64,000 bases of DNA from Blastopirellula marina (GTDB lineage Bacteria > Planctomycetota > Planctomycetia > Pirellulales > Pirellulaceae). The DNA is taken from assembly GCF_002967765.1 (NCBI RefSeq), contig NZ_PUHY01000005.1:496001-560000 (forward strand). The letters are read 5' to 3'. Below are positions 43,145 through 53,546 of the stretch, piece after piece (the first letter of the stretch is position 1; the number at the start of each line of letters is the position of its first letter). Under the pieces are notes generated by a model. It searched no databases and was not told where the DNA came from. It saw only the letters and a program-made list of their open reading frames with translations. The translations under genes and the position numbers were made by a program.

Positions 43145-43182
43145 GAAAAATGCCTGCGACCAATCCGATAGGTCGCAGGCAT
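43145..43182 (-). terminator. Intrinsic terminator of the DUF1559/lipoprotein operon
   Basis: Perfect 12-bp stem ATGCCTGCGACC (43150-43161) and GGTCGCAGGCAT (43171-43182), 9-base loop, followed on the minus strand by five T (complement of 43146-43150). It lies 35 bases past the lipoprotein stop. Confidence 0.88.
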
Positions 43183-43216
43183 AGCAAAAAAGTGAATTGC
43201 AGCCAAGTGACACGGC

Positions 43217-43675
43217 CTAGGGTACTTTTGCTAGTTTCACTCCGTTCAATTCAATGGGTGGCAATTGGTTGTCACCTTCTTGAATCATGACGGTTGTGAC
43301 TGGTGAAGTCTTTTGCAAATACTTGCCACGGAGACGGTCTGGAGACATCATTTTATCGGGATCCAAGGGCCATCTAGCCGTCACGGCATATTCACCAACT
43401 GGGACGCCATCATCTGGGGCATACGTTGACACGATGAATGACCCATCCGCTCTCACTATGGCGTATGGAATTGTTTCTCGGACGTCGACTGTCGTATCGC
43501 CGAGTGAGTGAAAATACAATGTCGCATACTCTGCTGGGACGCCATTGACGAACATCGTTCCCTTCGTGGTGTGAAGGTCGGCGTGCCACGCTTTTTTGCC
43601 TCCACATCCTAAGTTTGAACATGTGAGGAAAATGAGAAGTCCAAGGATCGTCAAGTAAGTGTATCGCTGGGGCAT
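43217..43675 (-). CDS. Lipoprotein with transthyretin-like domain
   Basis: The 152-residue protein has a lipoprotein signal peptide (YLTILGLLIFLTCSNLGC, lipobox SNLGC) and a beta-rich mature part with the planctomycete phrase G.MFVNGVPAEYATLYF and ADGSFIVSTYAPDDGVPVGEYAVTARW, the carboxypeptidase-regulatory/transthyretin-like fold. Start ATG overlaps the stop of the DUF1559 gene (TAATG). This pairing of a DUF1559 gene with a small lipoprotein is common in planctomycetes. Confidence 0.85.
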   Translation of the reverse strand: MPQRYTYLTILGLLIFLTCSNLGCGGKKAWHADLHTTKGTMFVNGVPAEYATLYFHSLGDTTVDVRETIPYAIVRADGSFIVSTYAPDDGVPVGEYAVTARWPLDPDKMMSPDRLRGKYLQKTSPVTTVMIQEGDNQLPPIELNGVKLAKVP

Positions 43676-44556
43676 TAATACGCTCCTATGACCTCTCCGC
43701 CAGCCTTCGTGACGATTGCGGTTAATTCCGACGTTGGAATTTGCTCTTGCAGAAAGCGAACCGATCCGTCAGCGTACGAACACTCCATGCCCCCAGGATG
43801 GAACGAGTACATACCGTTCCAACCATTCCAGTCATTAATGAAGCCACCAGCATTAAAGGCTTTGTCTATCCCGCCGCTAGAGTTGATGGAGGCGTTAATA
43901 CGAATAAGAGGAGTGCCGACGTTGCCGGATGTCCATGCTTCAGCATCCAGTCCCCAGTTAGAATAACCAGTTGTCGGCGATTGCTTTCCGTCAACCCACG
44001 TGTGTGTTCTGCCTGCAGACTCGTAAAACAGCATCGTATTACTCAAGCCGTCCGTTGTATCTCTGAATTTATATCCCGGCCCTGAAAAGAATCCGTTTTT
44101 CTGTTGCCAGGAGTCGTTATACACGCCTACCGAAGGACAATAGTCGCTCGTCTGGAATCCATAGTTAGACTCCACCGAGCCTCCGCCCGGCGAGGAAGGG
44201 CAAACATAGGCTTCTGGCATCTTATCCGCGAGCAACTGGTTGACGGAGGGACCATTGTTGGCGTAATCATAAAACCCTTCGGAGTCATCCCAGAGTTCCG
44301 CAAGATTGTCCTGTTCAAGGAACGGCAGAATCGAAACAAGCGTGTTTCGGGTCCCCGACACAATTCCCGGCGCGGTACGAAAAGTATCGTGGTAGTTGTG
44401 TATCGCCAGTCCAATCTGCTTGAGGTTATTCGTGCATTGTATTCGCCGTGCTGCCTCTCTTGCCTGCTGGACCGCAGGCAAGAGGAGTGCGACCAATACG
44501 CCAATGATGGCAATCACAACGAGTAATTCGACCAAGGTAAAACCGCGACGGTTCAT
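43675..44556 (-). CDS. DUF1559 prepilin-like protein
   Basis: The 293-residue protein has the type IV prepilin start [20 protein letters not shown] followed by [14 protein letters not shown], with cleavage after G5, and the DUF1559 landmarks ([17 protein letters not shown], near the C-terminus [18 protein letters not shown]). These proteins are exported by a type II/IV pilus-type system; their role in planctomycetes is not established. It is coupled to the lipoprotein gene. Confidence 0.95.
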   Translation of the reverse strand: MNRRGFTLVELLVVIAIIGVLVALLLPAVQQAREAARRIQCTNNLKQIGLAIHNYHDTFRTAPGIVSGTRNTLVSILPFLEQDNLAELWDDSEGFYDYANNGPSVNQLLADKMPEAYVCPSSPGGGSVESNYGFQTSDYCPSVGVYNDSWQQKNGFFSGPGYKFRDTTDGLSNTMLFYESAGRTHTWVDGKQSPTTGYSNWGLDAEAWTSGNVGTPLIRINASINSSGGIDKAFNAGGFINDWNGWNGMYSFHPGGMECSYADGSVRFLQEQIPTSELTAIVTKAGGEVIGAY

Positions 44557-44861
44557 AAAGAGTACCCCAATACATGATAAAGAAATAAGCTGGAGGTTTT
44601 CTTAGGCAAGCGATGTGCCAACAGCTTTTCTTTCTTCCTGACGAAAATTGAAAAACGAGGGGCAACACGTACTCTAAACCCAAGGGTAGAATCGCATTAG
44701 GGTGATTGCCTCGAATCCTTGGATGTCGTTTTTAGGTACCGTGCAAACAGGATCGCGAGTGCGTGACTTGAAGAATTGTGACGCGGTGAAATCTGGCGAG
44801 TTTAAGCCACACAAGACAATTGCCCATCACGCGTGCATTGCTGCCGTTGAATTGAGCATGG
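44557..44861. other. Intergenic, nothing recognised
   Basis: 305 bases upstream of the DUF1559 gene and downstream of the AraC gene, both leftward. The promoter of the DUF1559 operon should lie here, but no clear -35/-10 was seen. Confidence 0.45.
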
Positions 44862-45815
44862 CTAGACGTGCCGGCGATAGGCTGCAGGAGAAACGCCCGT
44901 CTGACGCTGAAACTCGCGGCTGAAGTGGGGAGTGTCAATAAACCCAAGTCGCTGTGAAATGTCAGTGATTGCCAAGTCGGGACAATCTTTCAAAAGCCTT
45001 CTCGCTTCGCGAATCCTTAGCCTAAGAATGTACTGTTTCGGGGCTACTCCTACCGACGAGTGAAAAAGCCGAGAGAAATGGCTGGGAGTAACTTGAGCAA
45101 TTGCCGCGAGTTGATTTCGACTGAGTTTCTGGTCGAAGTACGTATGGATGTATTCAAGAACGCGTCTGATCGAGATTGGCTGCAGCTTATCCGAATCAGT
45201 CAATTCTGGAACATCCAATTTGGCAAGATTCGCGAGACGAATGCCAATCTGATCGAGTGCCTTATCGACTCTGCTGGGACCGGCCGTCTGCTCCCGATGA
45301 TACCCAGATCGGCAAAGACCCATTAGCTGCCCGACCATGGCTTTGAGTATATCGTCTTCGAATGCCTGAGCGTGAAGCCGATCTAGACTAATGTTTGTAT
45401 GGCCTGTCAGCTCGCGAATTCGATCTTGAAGGACATCCACGTCCAGAGATAGTTGAATCGAGTTAAATGGACCAATACCTTGCAGGGAGTGGGGCTGGCG
45501 TAAATCGCCAAAGACGAACAAGCCGGGAGCATTACCGCGTAGGAATTTTCCATGACCAAAGTCAACTTCAAGCGGGGAATGAGAGGCCGACTGAACGAGC
45601 ATCGAGAGTACGAACTCGTTAGACGTATGATTGGAACTAATTGCCTCACTTGCGATTACTTCAATGATCTCAAAGGGGGTATCGATCGACCGAAAATACT
45701 CGATTGCAAGCAGGCTTTCCGAAGTGGGCCTAGGGAATGAGTTGTAACGATCCCAATCGTCTAAGCTCATTCTCAGCTGATCTCGCCGAGTCAAGATATT
45801 GTCCAGAACGCTCAT
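44862..45815 (-). CDS. AraC-family transcription regulator
   Basis: The 317-residue protein from ATG 45815 (MSVLDNILTRRD) has the C-terminal AraC DNA-binding domain with two HTHs: LSRNQLAAIAQVTPSHFSRLFHSSVGVAPKQYILRLRIREARRLL and ITDISQRLGFIDTPHFSREFQRQTGVSPAAYR. The N-terminal half is an effector domain of the AraC_binding type. The target is unknown; the DUF1559 operon downstream is one possibility. Confidence 0.9.
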   Translation of the reverse strand: MSVLDNILTRRDQLRMSLDDWDRYNSFPRPTSESLLAIEYFRSIDTPFEIIEVIASEAISSNHTSNEFVLSMLVQSASHSPLEVDFGHGKFLRGNAPGLFVFGDLRQPHSLQGIGPFNSIQLSLDVDVLQDRIRELTGHTNISLDRLHAQAFEDDILKAMVGQLMGLCRSGYHREQTAGPSRVDKALDQIGIRLANLAKLDVPELTDSDKLQPISIRRVLEYIHTYFDQKLSRNQLAAIAQVTPSHFSRLFHSSVGVAPKQYILRLRIREARRLLKDCPDLAITDISQRLGFIDTPHFSREFQRQTGVSPAAYRRHV

Positions 45816-46205
45816 GTTGCCACCGCAGAAAATCATCCTTACTGGCTTCTGCGGGCAACATTCGCTACGAATCACGAATCCTTTCGGAACAACGCCAAAC
45901 GGTGCTTCCAAGTTGTCTAAACTTGGAATGATTCGTGACTAGTCGGCACAAGGAGAAATGACTACTCGACGAATCTCGGATGCCGATCGATACGAACGAT
46001 CAAGGTACTGACCGAGGCATCGACAGGGTATGGCAATCGTAAACCGGACTAGCGCTGCGGACTTGAACGAGTCCCGCTCTGTTCGATCCTATGGTAGACC
46101 GAACCAAGGGAAAAATCCAGCAAGTCCGAATCTTACTCGGGTTTCCACAGTTTACTCATCTGTGCCCTGCTCTACTGCTGCCAAGTACCCATCTGCGGCA
46201 GGGCT
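45816..46205. other. Intergenic, nothing recognised
   Basis: 390 bases between the AraC gene and the end of the BatD-like gene. It should include the AraC promoter and the operon terminator; I could not identify either. Confidence 0.4.
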
Positions 46206-49200
46206 TTAGTGTGGGAAGCGCCTCGCGTCAGGCTGCGACCTCGCGTACCACTTCTCGACAGATGCAGCTAAATCGGGCTTTCCGTTATTGGTCTTTTGCC
46301 GAAAGTAGGCGTCTTCAATCGCTGCGATTTCGTTCCGAAGTTCGCAGCGCTCGGTGTCAGAAAAATCAATCTTCTGCCACAAGCTTTGAAGGTACTCCAA
46401 GGTTGAAAACGGGGACACAACGGAAGGAGCTGCGACTTTGGGTACTACGATGATGTTTTCCTGTGGCTTTCTACGCATCGCTGAGTAGCCTGCCGCGGCG
46501 ACAACGAAAACAGCTGTGCCGAGTCCGATCACAATCCAGTAAGCGTTTGTTGGCAGAGTTTGTTTGATGTCTTCCAGGTCCACCACAGAAGAAGTCATCA
46601 CGATGTCGGCATCCTCAAACCTGCGAAACACCATTTCACTCGGCTTCGTCATTGGGAGTTGATTTGCGAAATGGAATTTTGGATGAACCGAGTCCAGCTC
46701 GCCGGCGTTGAGCGAAACTCTGGCAAGACGCTCGCTCGAAACAACGTTTTCGTCCGATTCGAGATCGAATTCCAAGACCGATAAGGGCATGGCATCGATC
46801 TCCCGGACAACAAAACCTGGGTAAGATAAATCGAGTAATTGATCTACAGGGGGGAGAACGCCATGCCCAGTGATTTTTACCTCGACATCCACCGTGCCTT
46901 GTTCCAGTTCATTGTCATTCAAGGTTTGAACGACTTGAATATTGTCAGTGGGTCTCGGGACATAGCGATCTAATTTCGCATCGATCGGAACGATGGATGT
47001 CTCCATGGGCAAGACAACAAATCCTGATTTTTCAACGAAATCCATGTCCAATGAAAACGAGGGAATCTTGTCGACGTGCGGGCCTTTAGCTTGAAGAAGT
47101 AGATATGCGTACGGGGTAATTCGCCACCCGACGTCATTCGAGGCCATCGACCTGGCCGTTTCCTTTTGAAAAGTGATCGACAGGACTTCGAACTGTTCTC
47201 CCAAAGCTGTGAGAACCGATTGCTCAAACTTCTCCCGATAGTTGTCCGGTGGGCGTCCATAGTTATACGCGTTAGTGATCTGATTTTGATTCTGCAGATA
47301 CTTTCCGAATCCACCTGACTCGCGTTCGATTTCAATGGTGTGACGAATGTTGACAAAAACTCCAAACGGTTGCTTGTGGCCGACTTCGTCATTTCCATCC
47401 AGCTTGGCTTCCAGTTGAATTTCTGTGACCAAGTCTCGATAGTAATCAATCGCCGCATGGGCATCGTTAGCCAAGGGGTGGTCACCAACGATCTCTAAGC
47501 CGGCATTGAGGTAACGGAATTTCGCATTTGGCTTAACCGCCATAAGCATCAACGTTAGGTCATTAGCGAGCATTTCTTCGTGCTGCATTCTTACCTTGGC
47601 CGGTAGCGCTTTGAGAGCGGCGGTGATCAAGGTGATCTGCTCTGGAGCCAGCTGGTTTGTTTCATTAATGTTACCAATGCTGCATGAACCGAGTGCAGCG
47701 AAGAACCAGAGCTGATACGCGTCGCTTGAATACTCCTCAGCTGTTAATGTGTTCAGACTGTCCTCATAACATTCCGCTGCTTTTTGAAACTCGTAGAAGG
47801 CGATATGTCTCTGTTGCTCGTAGTTGTGGTTTTCATTCACCTGGCGAAGGTAGTCGTTTTCGTCATGATCAATCGCAGCTAATGCTAGAAGTAAACGCCA
47901 GCTGGTGGGATAGACTTTCAGGCCGCGTTCGATGACCTCGTGAGCGACCTGGTATCCGCGTTTGACCTCCAATTCCAGGTCATCGACTTTTCGATTAGTC
48001 TTCAACTGCTGTTGGGTTTCTGGATCTCGCCAGACCCCGGAAAGATTTGTGCGCATGGTTTGCGCCAGCTGCCCAATTGTCTCTGGTTGAAGACTCTCGA
48101 TTTGTCCCATCACCTCTTCGATGGCATTGACCTGATAGACTTCTGCAATGGAATGAGACTTAATAAACGCCTCAGCGACGAGGCTCTCGTCGATCGGGCC
48201 GATCGACAAGGAATCGATTCGTTTGAGCCAGTTGGCGAGTTCACGCAAGTTCCTCTCTTGCTGTGAACGGGTTAGGGGAATTGCAGCGGATTGCGGTCGG
48301 TAACCGTACGGCATGTAGTTTTGCGATGCGGTATTTCGCCGGTTGAGATCGTGGTTAGTGATCCAGACTCGCATCGACTCCTCTGCCAACTGTTTGGCGG
48401 CCTCCGGTTGTAAGTCGGCAAGCTGGTCAATGATTGTGATAGCGCCGTCTTCATTCTCCGACTTGAGATGCAGTTTGGCCATCAACAAGAGAAGGCTGGG
48501 GCGGAGGCTTGCTGAGACGATCGATTGCCACTTCTCGTTAGGTGCCGACGACAAGAGTTGAGCGAGCGGAATTGGCTTGAGCTGACCAGGTGCCGATGAT
48601 TGACCGTTATGGGAATTGTTCGGAGCATGATCGACAAAGTAAGCGTTACCATAGCGGTCTCGATGAAGCTGAGGTCCGCCGGCACCATTTCCTTCAAGAT
48701 CGACACCAATTCTCGCCTCTTGCATCCAGTTCTTAGCAAGCAAGTTCGCAATCGGCTTCCATTGTGTCATTTGGGCATCGTCTTGATTGGCGAACTCATT
48801 CACCATAACCTCGACAACTTCGCTCTGAAGTTGAAGGTATCCCGCTCGTGTTTCTATGTCGTCTGCATTTCGGATGAAGCTATCCGATACGAGCGTTCCG
48901 AGTGTCGTCAAGATTGCCAGCCCTCGCTCCGGCTTCTCGCGAAAGCTTTCTTCCAGCCACAAACGACGCTCATCTGGGGGCAACTCGTCTAACAGGTCAA
49001 GGCTATGAGTGATCGCCGATTCTTCGACCTCTTCTGAGGTGTTCGTATCTTTCAGAATCGCCTGAAGAAGATCCCAAGCTTCCTCTGACGAGGGCTTGTC
49101 GGAGGCAAGTAATGTTTTGACCATTAGCAGTTGAAGAGCGTCATCTTCACTTGCCAGGGTCTGTTCGAGTGATGGCAAAAATGAAGCTGATTGATCCGCA

Positions 49201-49913
49201 TGGCCAACTAAGAGGAAGAGGCGAGCGATTTCTTTGCGGGGCATAGGAAACTGGTCGTCATCCTTAGACCGCTCAGCGAATTGAGAAACGAACGCCTCAA
49301 TGGAGTGCCCTTGATCCAAGGAGAGTTGAACGATTGGAGCCAGCTTTTCGGTGGTATCTGGGCTGAAGTCGGTCGGTGAGGCCTGAATAATGCCGAATAG
49401 ATCCGTTAGCGAAAAGGTATTGACCGCCGTATACTTCTTGTAGTTCGGGTTGTTCGCGATCTGTTGTTGGTTGGGCGGACGATTCTCGATGTGTGCGTTG
49501 CGCAAACACTCCAATATCGCATGATACACTTCTGCCGAATCTTCCGGAGGAAGGTCCTTTAGGAAAGCTGCAACTTCCTCCCAACGCGATAGTGTTAGCT
49601 CCCGGACCAATCCATCAAGTTTCGTCGTCGCGTCGACAGATGGTTCGTTCGTCGTCGGTGTCGCATTGGTGGACGGCTGCAAATGGTAGCTCTCCCAGGT
49701 ACGCAGAATATTGGCTGGTCTGCGATCTATCTGGAGTTTGCGTATTTGCTCTGCTAGGGAATTAGAAGAAGTACTCGGAGATGGCTTACTCGATGAAGGA
49801 ACTGTTGGTTGCTGGGCCTTCGCGCTCCCACTGAATAGGATCAGCAGCAGCACGCACGACGAAACCATGGCTTGGAGAGGGCTGGGTATCACTTCGAGAA
49901 TTCCTGAGGACAT
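46206..49913 (-). CDS. BatD-like protein with large helical-repeat N-terminus
   Basis: The 1235-residue protein has a signal peptide (SSCVLLLILFSGSAKAQQ after an ATG at 49868 or from 49913), a very long helical part (about 60-800) that reads as TPR/SEL1-like repeats, then beta-rich sequence with ATVDVEVKITGHGVLPPVDQLLD-type phrases (about 1010-1080) as in BatD, one membrane segment near 1150 (TNAYWIVIGLGTAVFVVAAAGYSAM) and a cytoplasmic tail. It closes the MoxR-VWA operon. BatD proteins usually lack such a repeat region, so this looks like a fusion or lineage-specific extension. Confidence 0.6.
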   Translation of the reverse strand: MSSGILEVIPSPLQAMVSSCVLLLILFSGSAKAQQPTVPSSSKPSPSTSSNSLAEQIRKLQIDRRPANILRTWESYHLQPSTNATPTTNEPSVDATTKLDGLVRELTLSRWEEVAAFLKDLPPEDSAEVYHAILECLRNAHIENRPPNQQQIANNPNYKKYTAVNTFSLTDLFGIIQASPTDFSPDTTEKLAPIVQLSLDQGHSIEAFVSQFAERSKDDDQFPMPRKEIARLFLLVGHADQSASFLPSLEQTLASEDDALQLLMVKTLLASDKPSSEEAWDLLQAILKDTNTSEEVEESAITHSLDLLDELPPDERRLWLEESFREKPERGLAILTTLGTLVSDSFIRNADDIETRAGYLQLQSEVVEVMVNEFANQDDAQMTQWKPIANLLAKNWMQEARIGVDLEGNGAGGPQLHRDRYGNAYFVDHAPNNSHNGQSSAPGQLKPIPLAQLLSSAPNEKWQSIVSASLRPSLLLLMAKLHLKSENEDGAITIIDQLADLQPEAAKQLAEESMRVWITNHDLNRRNTASQNYMPYGYRPQSAAIPLTRSQQERNLRELANWLKRIDSLSIGPIDESLVAEAFIKSHSIAEVYQVNAIEEVMGQIESLQPETIGQLAQTMRTNLSGVWRDPETQQQLKTNRKVDDLELEVKRGYQVAHEVIERGLKVYPTSWRLLLALAAIDHDENDYLRQVNENHNYEQQRHIAFYEFQKAAECYEDSLNTLTAEEYSSDAYQLWFFAALGSCSIGNINETNQLAPEQITLITAALKALPAKVRMQHEEMLANDLTLMLMAVKPNAKFRYLNAGLEIVGDHPLANDAHAAIDYYRDLVTEIQLEAKLDGNDEVGHKQPFGVFVNIRHTIEIERESGGFGKYLQNQNQITNAYNYGRPPDNYREKFEQSVLTALGEQFEVLSITFQKETARSMASNDVGWRITPYAYLLLQAKGPHVDKIPSFSLDMDFVEKSGFVVLPMETSIVPIDAKLDRYVPRPTDNIQVVQTLNDNELEQGTVDVEVKITGHGVLPPVDQLLDLSYPGFVVREIDAMPLSVLEFDLESDENVVSSERLARVSLNAGELDSVHPKFHFANQLPMTKPSEMVFRRFEDADIVMTSSVVDLEDIKQTLPTNAYWIVIGLGTAVFVVAAAGYSAMRRKPQENIIVVPKVAAPSVVSPFSTLEYLQSLWQKIDFSDTERCELRNEIAAIEDAYFRQKTNNGKPDLAASVEKWYARSQPDARRFPH

Positions 49914-49943
49914 TACCTTGTTTCTATTCCGAATAGTTTGATC

Positions 49944-50702
49944 TTAGGAACCTGTGCGTTCGACTTGCGTTCCATTGCCGGCTCCCATTCCGTTACGGGC
50001 ATCCCCTGGCATGTCATTCTCGCCACGCCCTGTTGCCTTATCCGTTGGACCTGCCATTCCGTTCACACCCGGAATTGCTCCGGTTTTCGATCCGAACAAG
50101 GCGAACTGCACCGGAGGTGGCAGTGGCATGCCTTGCAGCTCGTCTTCGGTCATCCGTTCTAATCGAATGGTTACTTCTAAATTCTGCCTGTCCAATAGCG
50201 GTGCCGGGCGAACGGCTTCAGGGTCGGGAACTTCGCTGAGGTAGCGAAACCGTTGCCGAGCTGACTCGACAAACGGTAGCCAAGAATCTTTGGGAACGCC
50301 TTCCAGACGCATCGCCCAAGTTCCATAAAACTCGGTAGCTGCGAGAGCCGATTGGACCTCGTACCGAAAAGGAACAGGAACGTCTTTCTCAACGTCGATG
50401 ATGTGATTCAGTTCCGAAAGTTCAAGATATGCTTGGGCAATCGATCCTGATTCGAGGAGCACTTTCGCTTTCTCCAGGCGAACACGCGCAACTGTCAGGG
50501 GCTCCTCGGGAGGCAGGACCTGGAGTACTTGATCGTATAACTCAAACGCTTCTTGATGATCTCCTGCGAGAGCATCGTGGTAGGCGTGATCCAACATGCT
50601 CGAAAGCTGGTCGGTTGCTGCGAGACCCTGGCCTGGACCAAGATGGAAGACAATCCCTCCGATTGCGGCAAGCACCCAGCAAACCAATAGTAGCGATCTC
50701 AT
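49944..50702 (-). CDS. TPR protein of Bat operon (BatC/BatE-like)
   Basis: The 252-residue protein from ATG 50702 has an N-terminal signal/anchor (LLLVCWVLAAIGGIVFHLG) and at least one TPR (AYHDALAGDHQEAFELYDQVLQ...ARVRLEKAKVLLESG). The C-terminal part is Gly/Pro-rich (GVNGMAGPTDKATGRG). Overlaps the VWA gene by 4 bases. Confidence 0.7.
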   Translation of the reverse strand: MRSLLLVCWVLAAIGGIVFHLGPGQGLAATDQLSSMLDHAYHDALAGDHQEAFELYDQVLQVLPPEEPLTVARVRLEKAKVLLESGSIAQAYLELSELNHIIDVEKDVPVPFRYEVQSALAATEFYGTWAMRLEGVPKDSWLPFVESARQRFRYLSEVPDPEAVRPAPLLDRQNLEVTIRLERMTEDELQGMPLPPPVQFALFGSKTGAIPGVNGMAGPTDKATGRGENDMPGDARNGMGAGNGTQVERTGS

Positions 50703-51763
50703 GAGCGTCGCTCCTTGCTGTTTGCACGATCCAAAAGGGTAGCCGATTGGTAACTGCCGGCGTATCTCTGTTGATCCGACGACTTTCCAGCCGTCGCACG
50801 TTTGCCAGATAAACCGGGATTCCAAAGGGTTCCGTACTTCGCAAGCAACCACGGCAAGATGGCCAATATGAAGGCGCCTAACCCTACGGCAGCCAAGGCG
50901 GCCTCGCGCAGATTCCAACTCAACTTCGTTGGACGATCTGGCATGGCAAGCAAGCGGCGAGCAATGGACGTCTCAAGATGAAACTGGTTGCCATCGTGGT
51001 AATGACCACCCAACCGCGTTGCCGTTTGCCCTAGCATAGAAGTATCCTGCCTCGACTGATGTCCGTCGATAAACGTGCCTGCACCCGCATCACCGACACC
51101 CAGTACGAGAACTTGCGCAACCGACGATGGCATCTTGGGCATGCCGTCGGCAGGCACCGTGTCGCCGTCGCTGACTACGATGATCGACGTACTATCTGGC
51201 TTCCAATTTCGGGCAAGATGTGCAGCTTGGTCCAGCGCAGCGAACAGATTTGTCCTTCCTTCTTTGAACACATCGTACATAGGCAAATCGTTCAGGATAT
51301 TTCGTATTACTTCGGGATCGGTGGTTTCTTCGACGACAGGTAATGCCTCGGTGTAGAAAGCAAACACGCTTGTTCGATGGCCATAGATCGCACCTCTTTG
51401 AAATATCGACTCCAGAAGTTCCCTGCCACGTGCCTTACGGGTTAGCTGACCGTCTTGGCCGGCATCTTGAAGGTCCATACTGGGTGATACGTCCCAAAGG
51501 AGGATAAGATGTCGTGTGGATAAGTCCGTATCTTCGGAAGCCGAATTGCCGCTGCCATCCGGGAGCAAGGCCAACGAAATGATTCCCCACGTTCCCAGCG
51601 TGATTCCCAGTATCCGCAGGAATGGAGAAGCCTCTGCCCAGCGCGAGGGCGTCCCTGTCGGACCAAATGCCAAGTGCCGAATCGTTTGCGTGCGGCGACG
51701 ATGGATGAGTTCGGCGGCCGTCGCAAAGCACCCGACCGCAAACGCAACTGCGAAAGCTACCAT
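50699..51763 (-). CDS. VWA-domain membrane protein (BatB-like)
   Basis: The 354-residue protein has an N-terminal membrane segment, a second one after residue 50 (LGTWGIISLALLPDG), a von Willebrand A domain with the MIDAS motif DVSPSMD at about 90-96 and GTDGDTVPADGMP-type turn, and a C-terminal membrane segment (AVGLGAFILAILPWLLAKY). Typical of the BatA/BatB proteins. Overlaps its neighbours by a few bases. Confidence 0.85.
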   Translation of the reverse strand: MVAFAVAFAVGCFATAAELIHRRRTQTIRHLAFGPTGTPSRWAEASPFLRILGITLGTWGIISLALLPDGSGNSASEDTDLSTRHLILLWDVSPSMDLQDAGQDGQLTRKARGRELLESIFQRGAIYGHRTSVFAFYTEALPVVEETTDPEVIRNILNDLPMYDVFKEGRTNLFAALDQAAHLARNWKPDSTSIIVVSDGDTVPADGMPKMPSSVAQVLVLGVGDAGAGTFIDGHQSRQDTSMLGQTATRLGGHYHDGNQFHLETSIARRLLAMPDRPTKLSWNLREAALAAVGLGAFILAILPWLLAKYGTLWNPGLSGKRATAGKSSDQQRYAGSYQSATLLDRANSKERRS

Positions 51764-52680
51764 GGCGTGTACCTCAACCCCATGAGCGAGACCAAATAGA
51801 CGCCGAGCAGACTCAATCCGGCGATGCAGAATGGTCCGAAATAGTCCATCGGTTGGCCAACGGTTCGCTCTATTTCCACCTTCATCAATTCGTCAATTCG
51901 TTCGAATACTCGTTCGAGTGTTTCAGGATCACTGGGGTTGAATACCTCGCCGCCGGTTAACATGGCAATCGTACCGATCTCTGGCGGGACCTCCTCAGCG
52001 GCCACGTGGACATCGATCACGGTGATGTTTTCGTCACGTAGTAACGCTGCCACCTCCTCCGCCCTGCCCTCCTGGAGATCAGAGCTAACTCCGTCAGAAA
52101 TTAAGACGATCAGCCGGTCCCCCTCTGCTCGAGACTTAAGGACATCGCGACAGGCGAGCAAGGCATTACCGACCTTGGTCCCATGTAACCAACGAGGATG
52201 GTTTGGCCGTTTCGGATTCATGAAGGGCGTCGAGCATTTGAGTGCTGAAGGATCGGTCGTTAAGGGGACCCAGTGAATCACTACGTTGCCAAAAAAGCTC
52301 AGACCAAACGCATCGCCGGTTCGATATTCGACAAACTTGTTGATCTCCGACATGGCATGTTCATAGCGAGACTTATCACCAAAGTCATCGTTCATGCTGA
52401 GGGATACATCCACGCAAAATTGGATGTTCGTAACGGACCTTACCTCGTTTGGAACGCCCATTTGCTGAGGCACTGCCAAAATGAATAGCACTACCGACAG
52501 CAGGACCGCGGGAAGCGATTCGGCGATCTTTAATACCACCGGCCAGAATGCCGTGTGTTGATGATCACCATGGTCGAGCGGCAAGGCTATGTGGCCAGAG
52601 CGGCGAGTCCATACCCAGAAGACAAGCAGCAAGGGGATCACTTGAAGCGTCAGCCACCAGGGACTAGCAAATCCAATCAT
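51757..52680 (-). CDS. VWA-domain membrane protein (BatA-like)
   Basis: The 307-residue protein begins IGFASPWWLTLQVIPLLLVFWVW, the typical start of BatA, has a second membrane segment (SLPAVLLSVVLFILAVPQQ), a VWA domain with MIDAS DVSLSMND at about 90-97 and the later SDGVSSDLQEG, and a C-terminal membrane segment (FCIAGLSLLGVYLVSLMGL). It acts with MoxR and the DUF58 protein in an envelope complex. Confidence 0.88.
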   Translation of the reverse strand: MIGFASPWWLTLQVIPLLLVFWVWTRRSGHIALPLDHGDHQHTAFWPVVLKIAESLPAVLLSVVLFILAVPQQMGVPNEVRSVTNIQFCVDVSLSMNDDFGDKSRYEHAMSEINKFVEYRTGDAFGLSFFGNVVIHWVPLTTDPSALKCSTPFMNPKRPNHPRWLHGTKVGNALLACRDVLKSRAEGDRLIVLISDGVSSDLQEGRAEEVAALLRDENITVIDVHVAAEEVPPEIGTIAMLTGGEVFNPSDPETLERVFERIDELMKVEIERTVGQPMDYFGPFCIAGLSLLGVYLVSLMGLRYTPW

Positions 52681-53546
52681 TCGCTGCCTCCTGCTTTTGC
52701 ATGCGTAAGGTAGTCTCCGTCAGACTCGTCGTGATCTTTCGAGATCGTTAGCGAGGAAAGTGTCACGAACATGGAATCCAGGTCGAATGCTTCATTGCCA
52801 GGAGCATGCAACCAGTGTTCGAGCTCCAGAAGAAGTGTTCGTGTTTCGGGAAGGTGGCGGAGATGCAGAACCGCCTCGGACATGTCCATTCCAGCGACAT
52901 ATCGTTGGCACAGAACGATGTAGACAAGTCGTTCGATTTCTACCTTGTCTTGAATCGTTAGTTCTTGGTTGTGGACCTGTTCTAGTTTGGATTGCAATTC
53001 GTCCCTTGCGGTCCGATGTGATGTGGTAGAAGCCGCGTGAGAGTCTCGTTTTGTTCGATAGCTCAAGATCGCAACTAAGCCAATAATCCAAATAACAACG
53101 AGAACTCTCGTGAGCCAAATATATAGACGGAATCCCGATGCATTGTGCATAACAATCCCTTGCATTTCCAAGGGATGTTCGCTGGGGAGTTCCGAGGAGA
53201 CATGGACCGGAATCGAAGGAATGGATGCTTGTGTGGAGCCATCGGAGAACTCCAAGTATTTGGCTAAGTCATGCGGACCAGGTTCGAGGCCGTAATATTC
53301 GATATCGTATTCAAATCCATTTCTTAGTGGATGATCTCGAACGATTCGCACGACGACTGGAGCGCGTCGATCCCTTTTCCGAGATGCAACGATCCTTTCC
53401 CCGGGAATGAAAACGTCGCTGACAGTTCGTGCTTGTCCGACCGAAGGTGAAGGTAGCACATCCTCGCCCTGGTCTGCAGATACGATGCCGCACGGAATCA
53501 GCCATAACATGGCAAAAAGCCATTCAGCAAAGGAAAACATCTTCAT
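52677..53546 (-). CDS. Membrane protein of Bat operon (DUF4381-like position)
   Basis: The 289-residue protein has a signal peptide, an extracytoplasmic beta-rich domain of about 150 residues, one membrane segment (LYIWLTRVLVVIWIIGLVAILSY at about 145-167) and a helical cytoplasmic part. In MoxR-type operons a DUF4381-like gene occupies this slot; sequence similarity is too weak to assert. Coupled to both neighbours by 4-base overlaps. Confidence 0.6.
   Translation of the reverse strand: MKMFSFAEWLFAMLWLIPCGIVSADQGEDVLPSPSVGQARTVSDVFIPGERIVASRKRDRRAPVVVRIVRDHPLRNGFEYDIEYYGLEPGPHDLAKYLEFSDGSTQASIPSIPVHVSSELPSEHPLEMQGIVMHNASGFRLYIWLTRVLVVIWIIGLVAILSYRTKRDSHAASTTSHRTARDELQSKLEQVHNQELTIQDKVEIERLVYIVLCQRYVAGMDMSEAVLHLRHLPETRTLLLELEHWLHAPGNEAFDLDSMFVTLSSLTISKDHDESDGDYLTHAKAGGSE

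Noticed and set aside
44765-44780. 16-base exact match GACTTGAAGAATTGTG with 56107-56122
   Set aside because: About one such match is expected by chance between all pairs of sites in a window of this size, and the contexts are unrelated.
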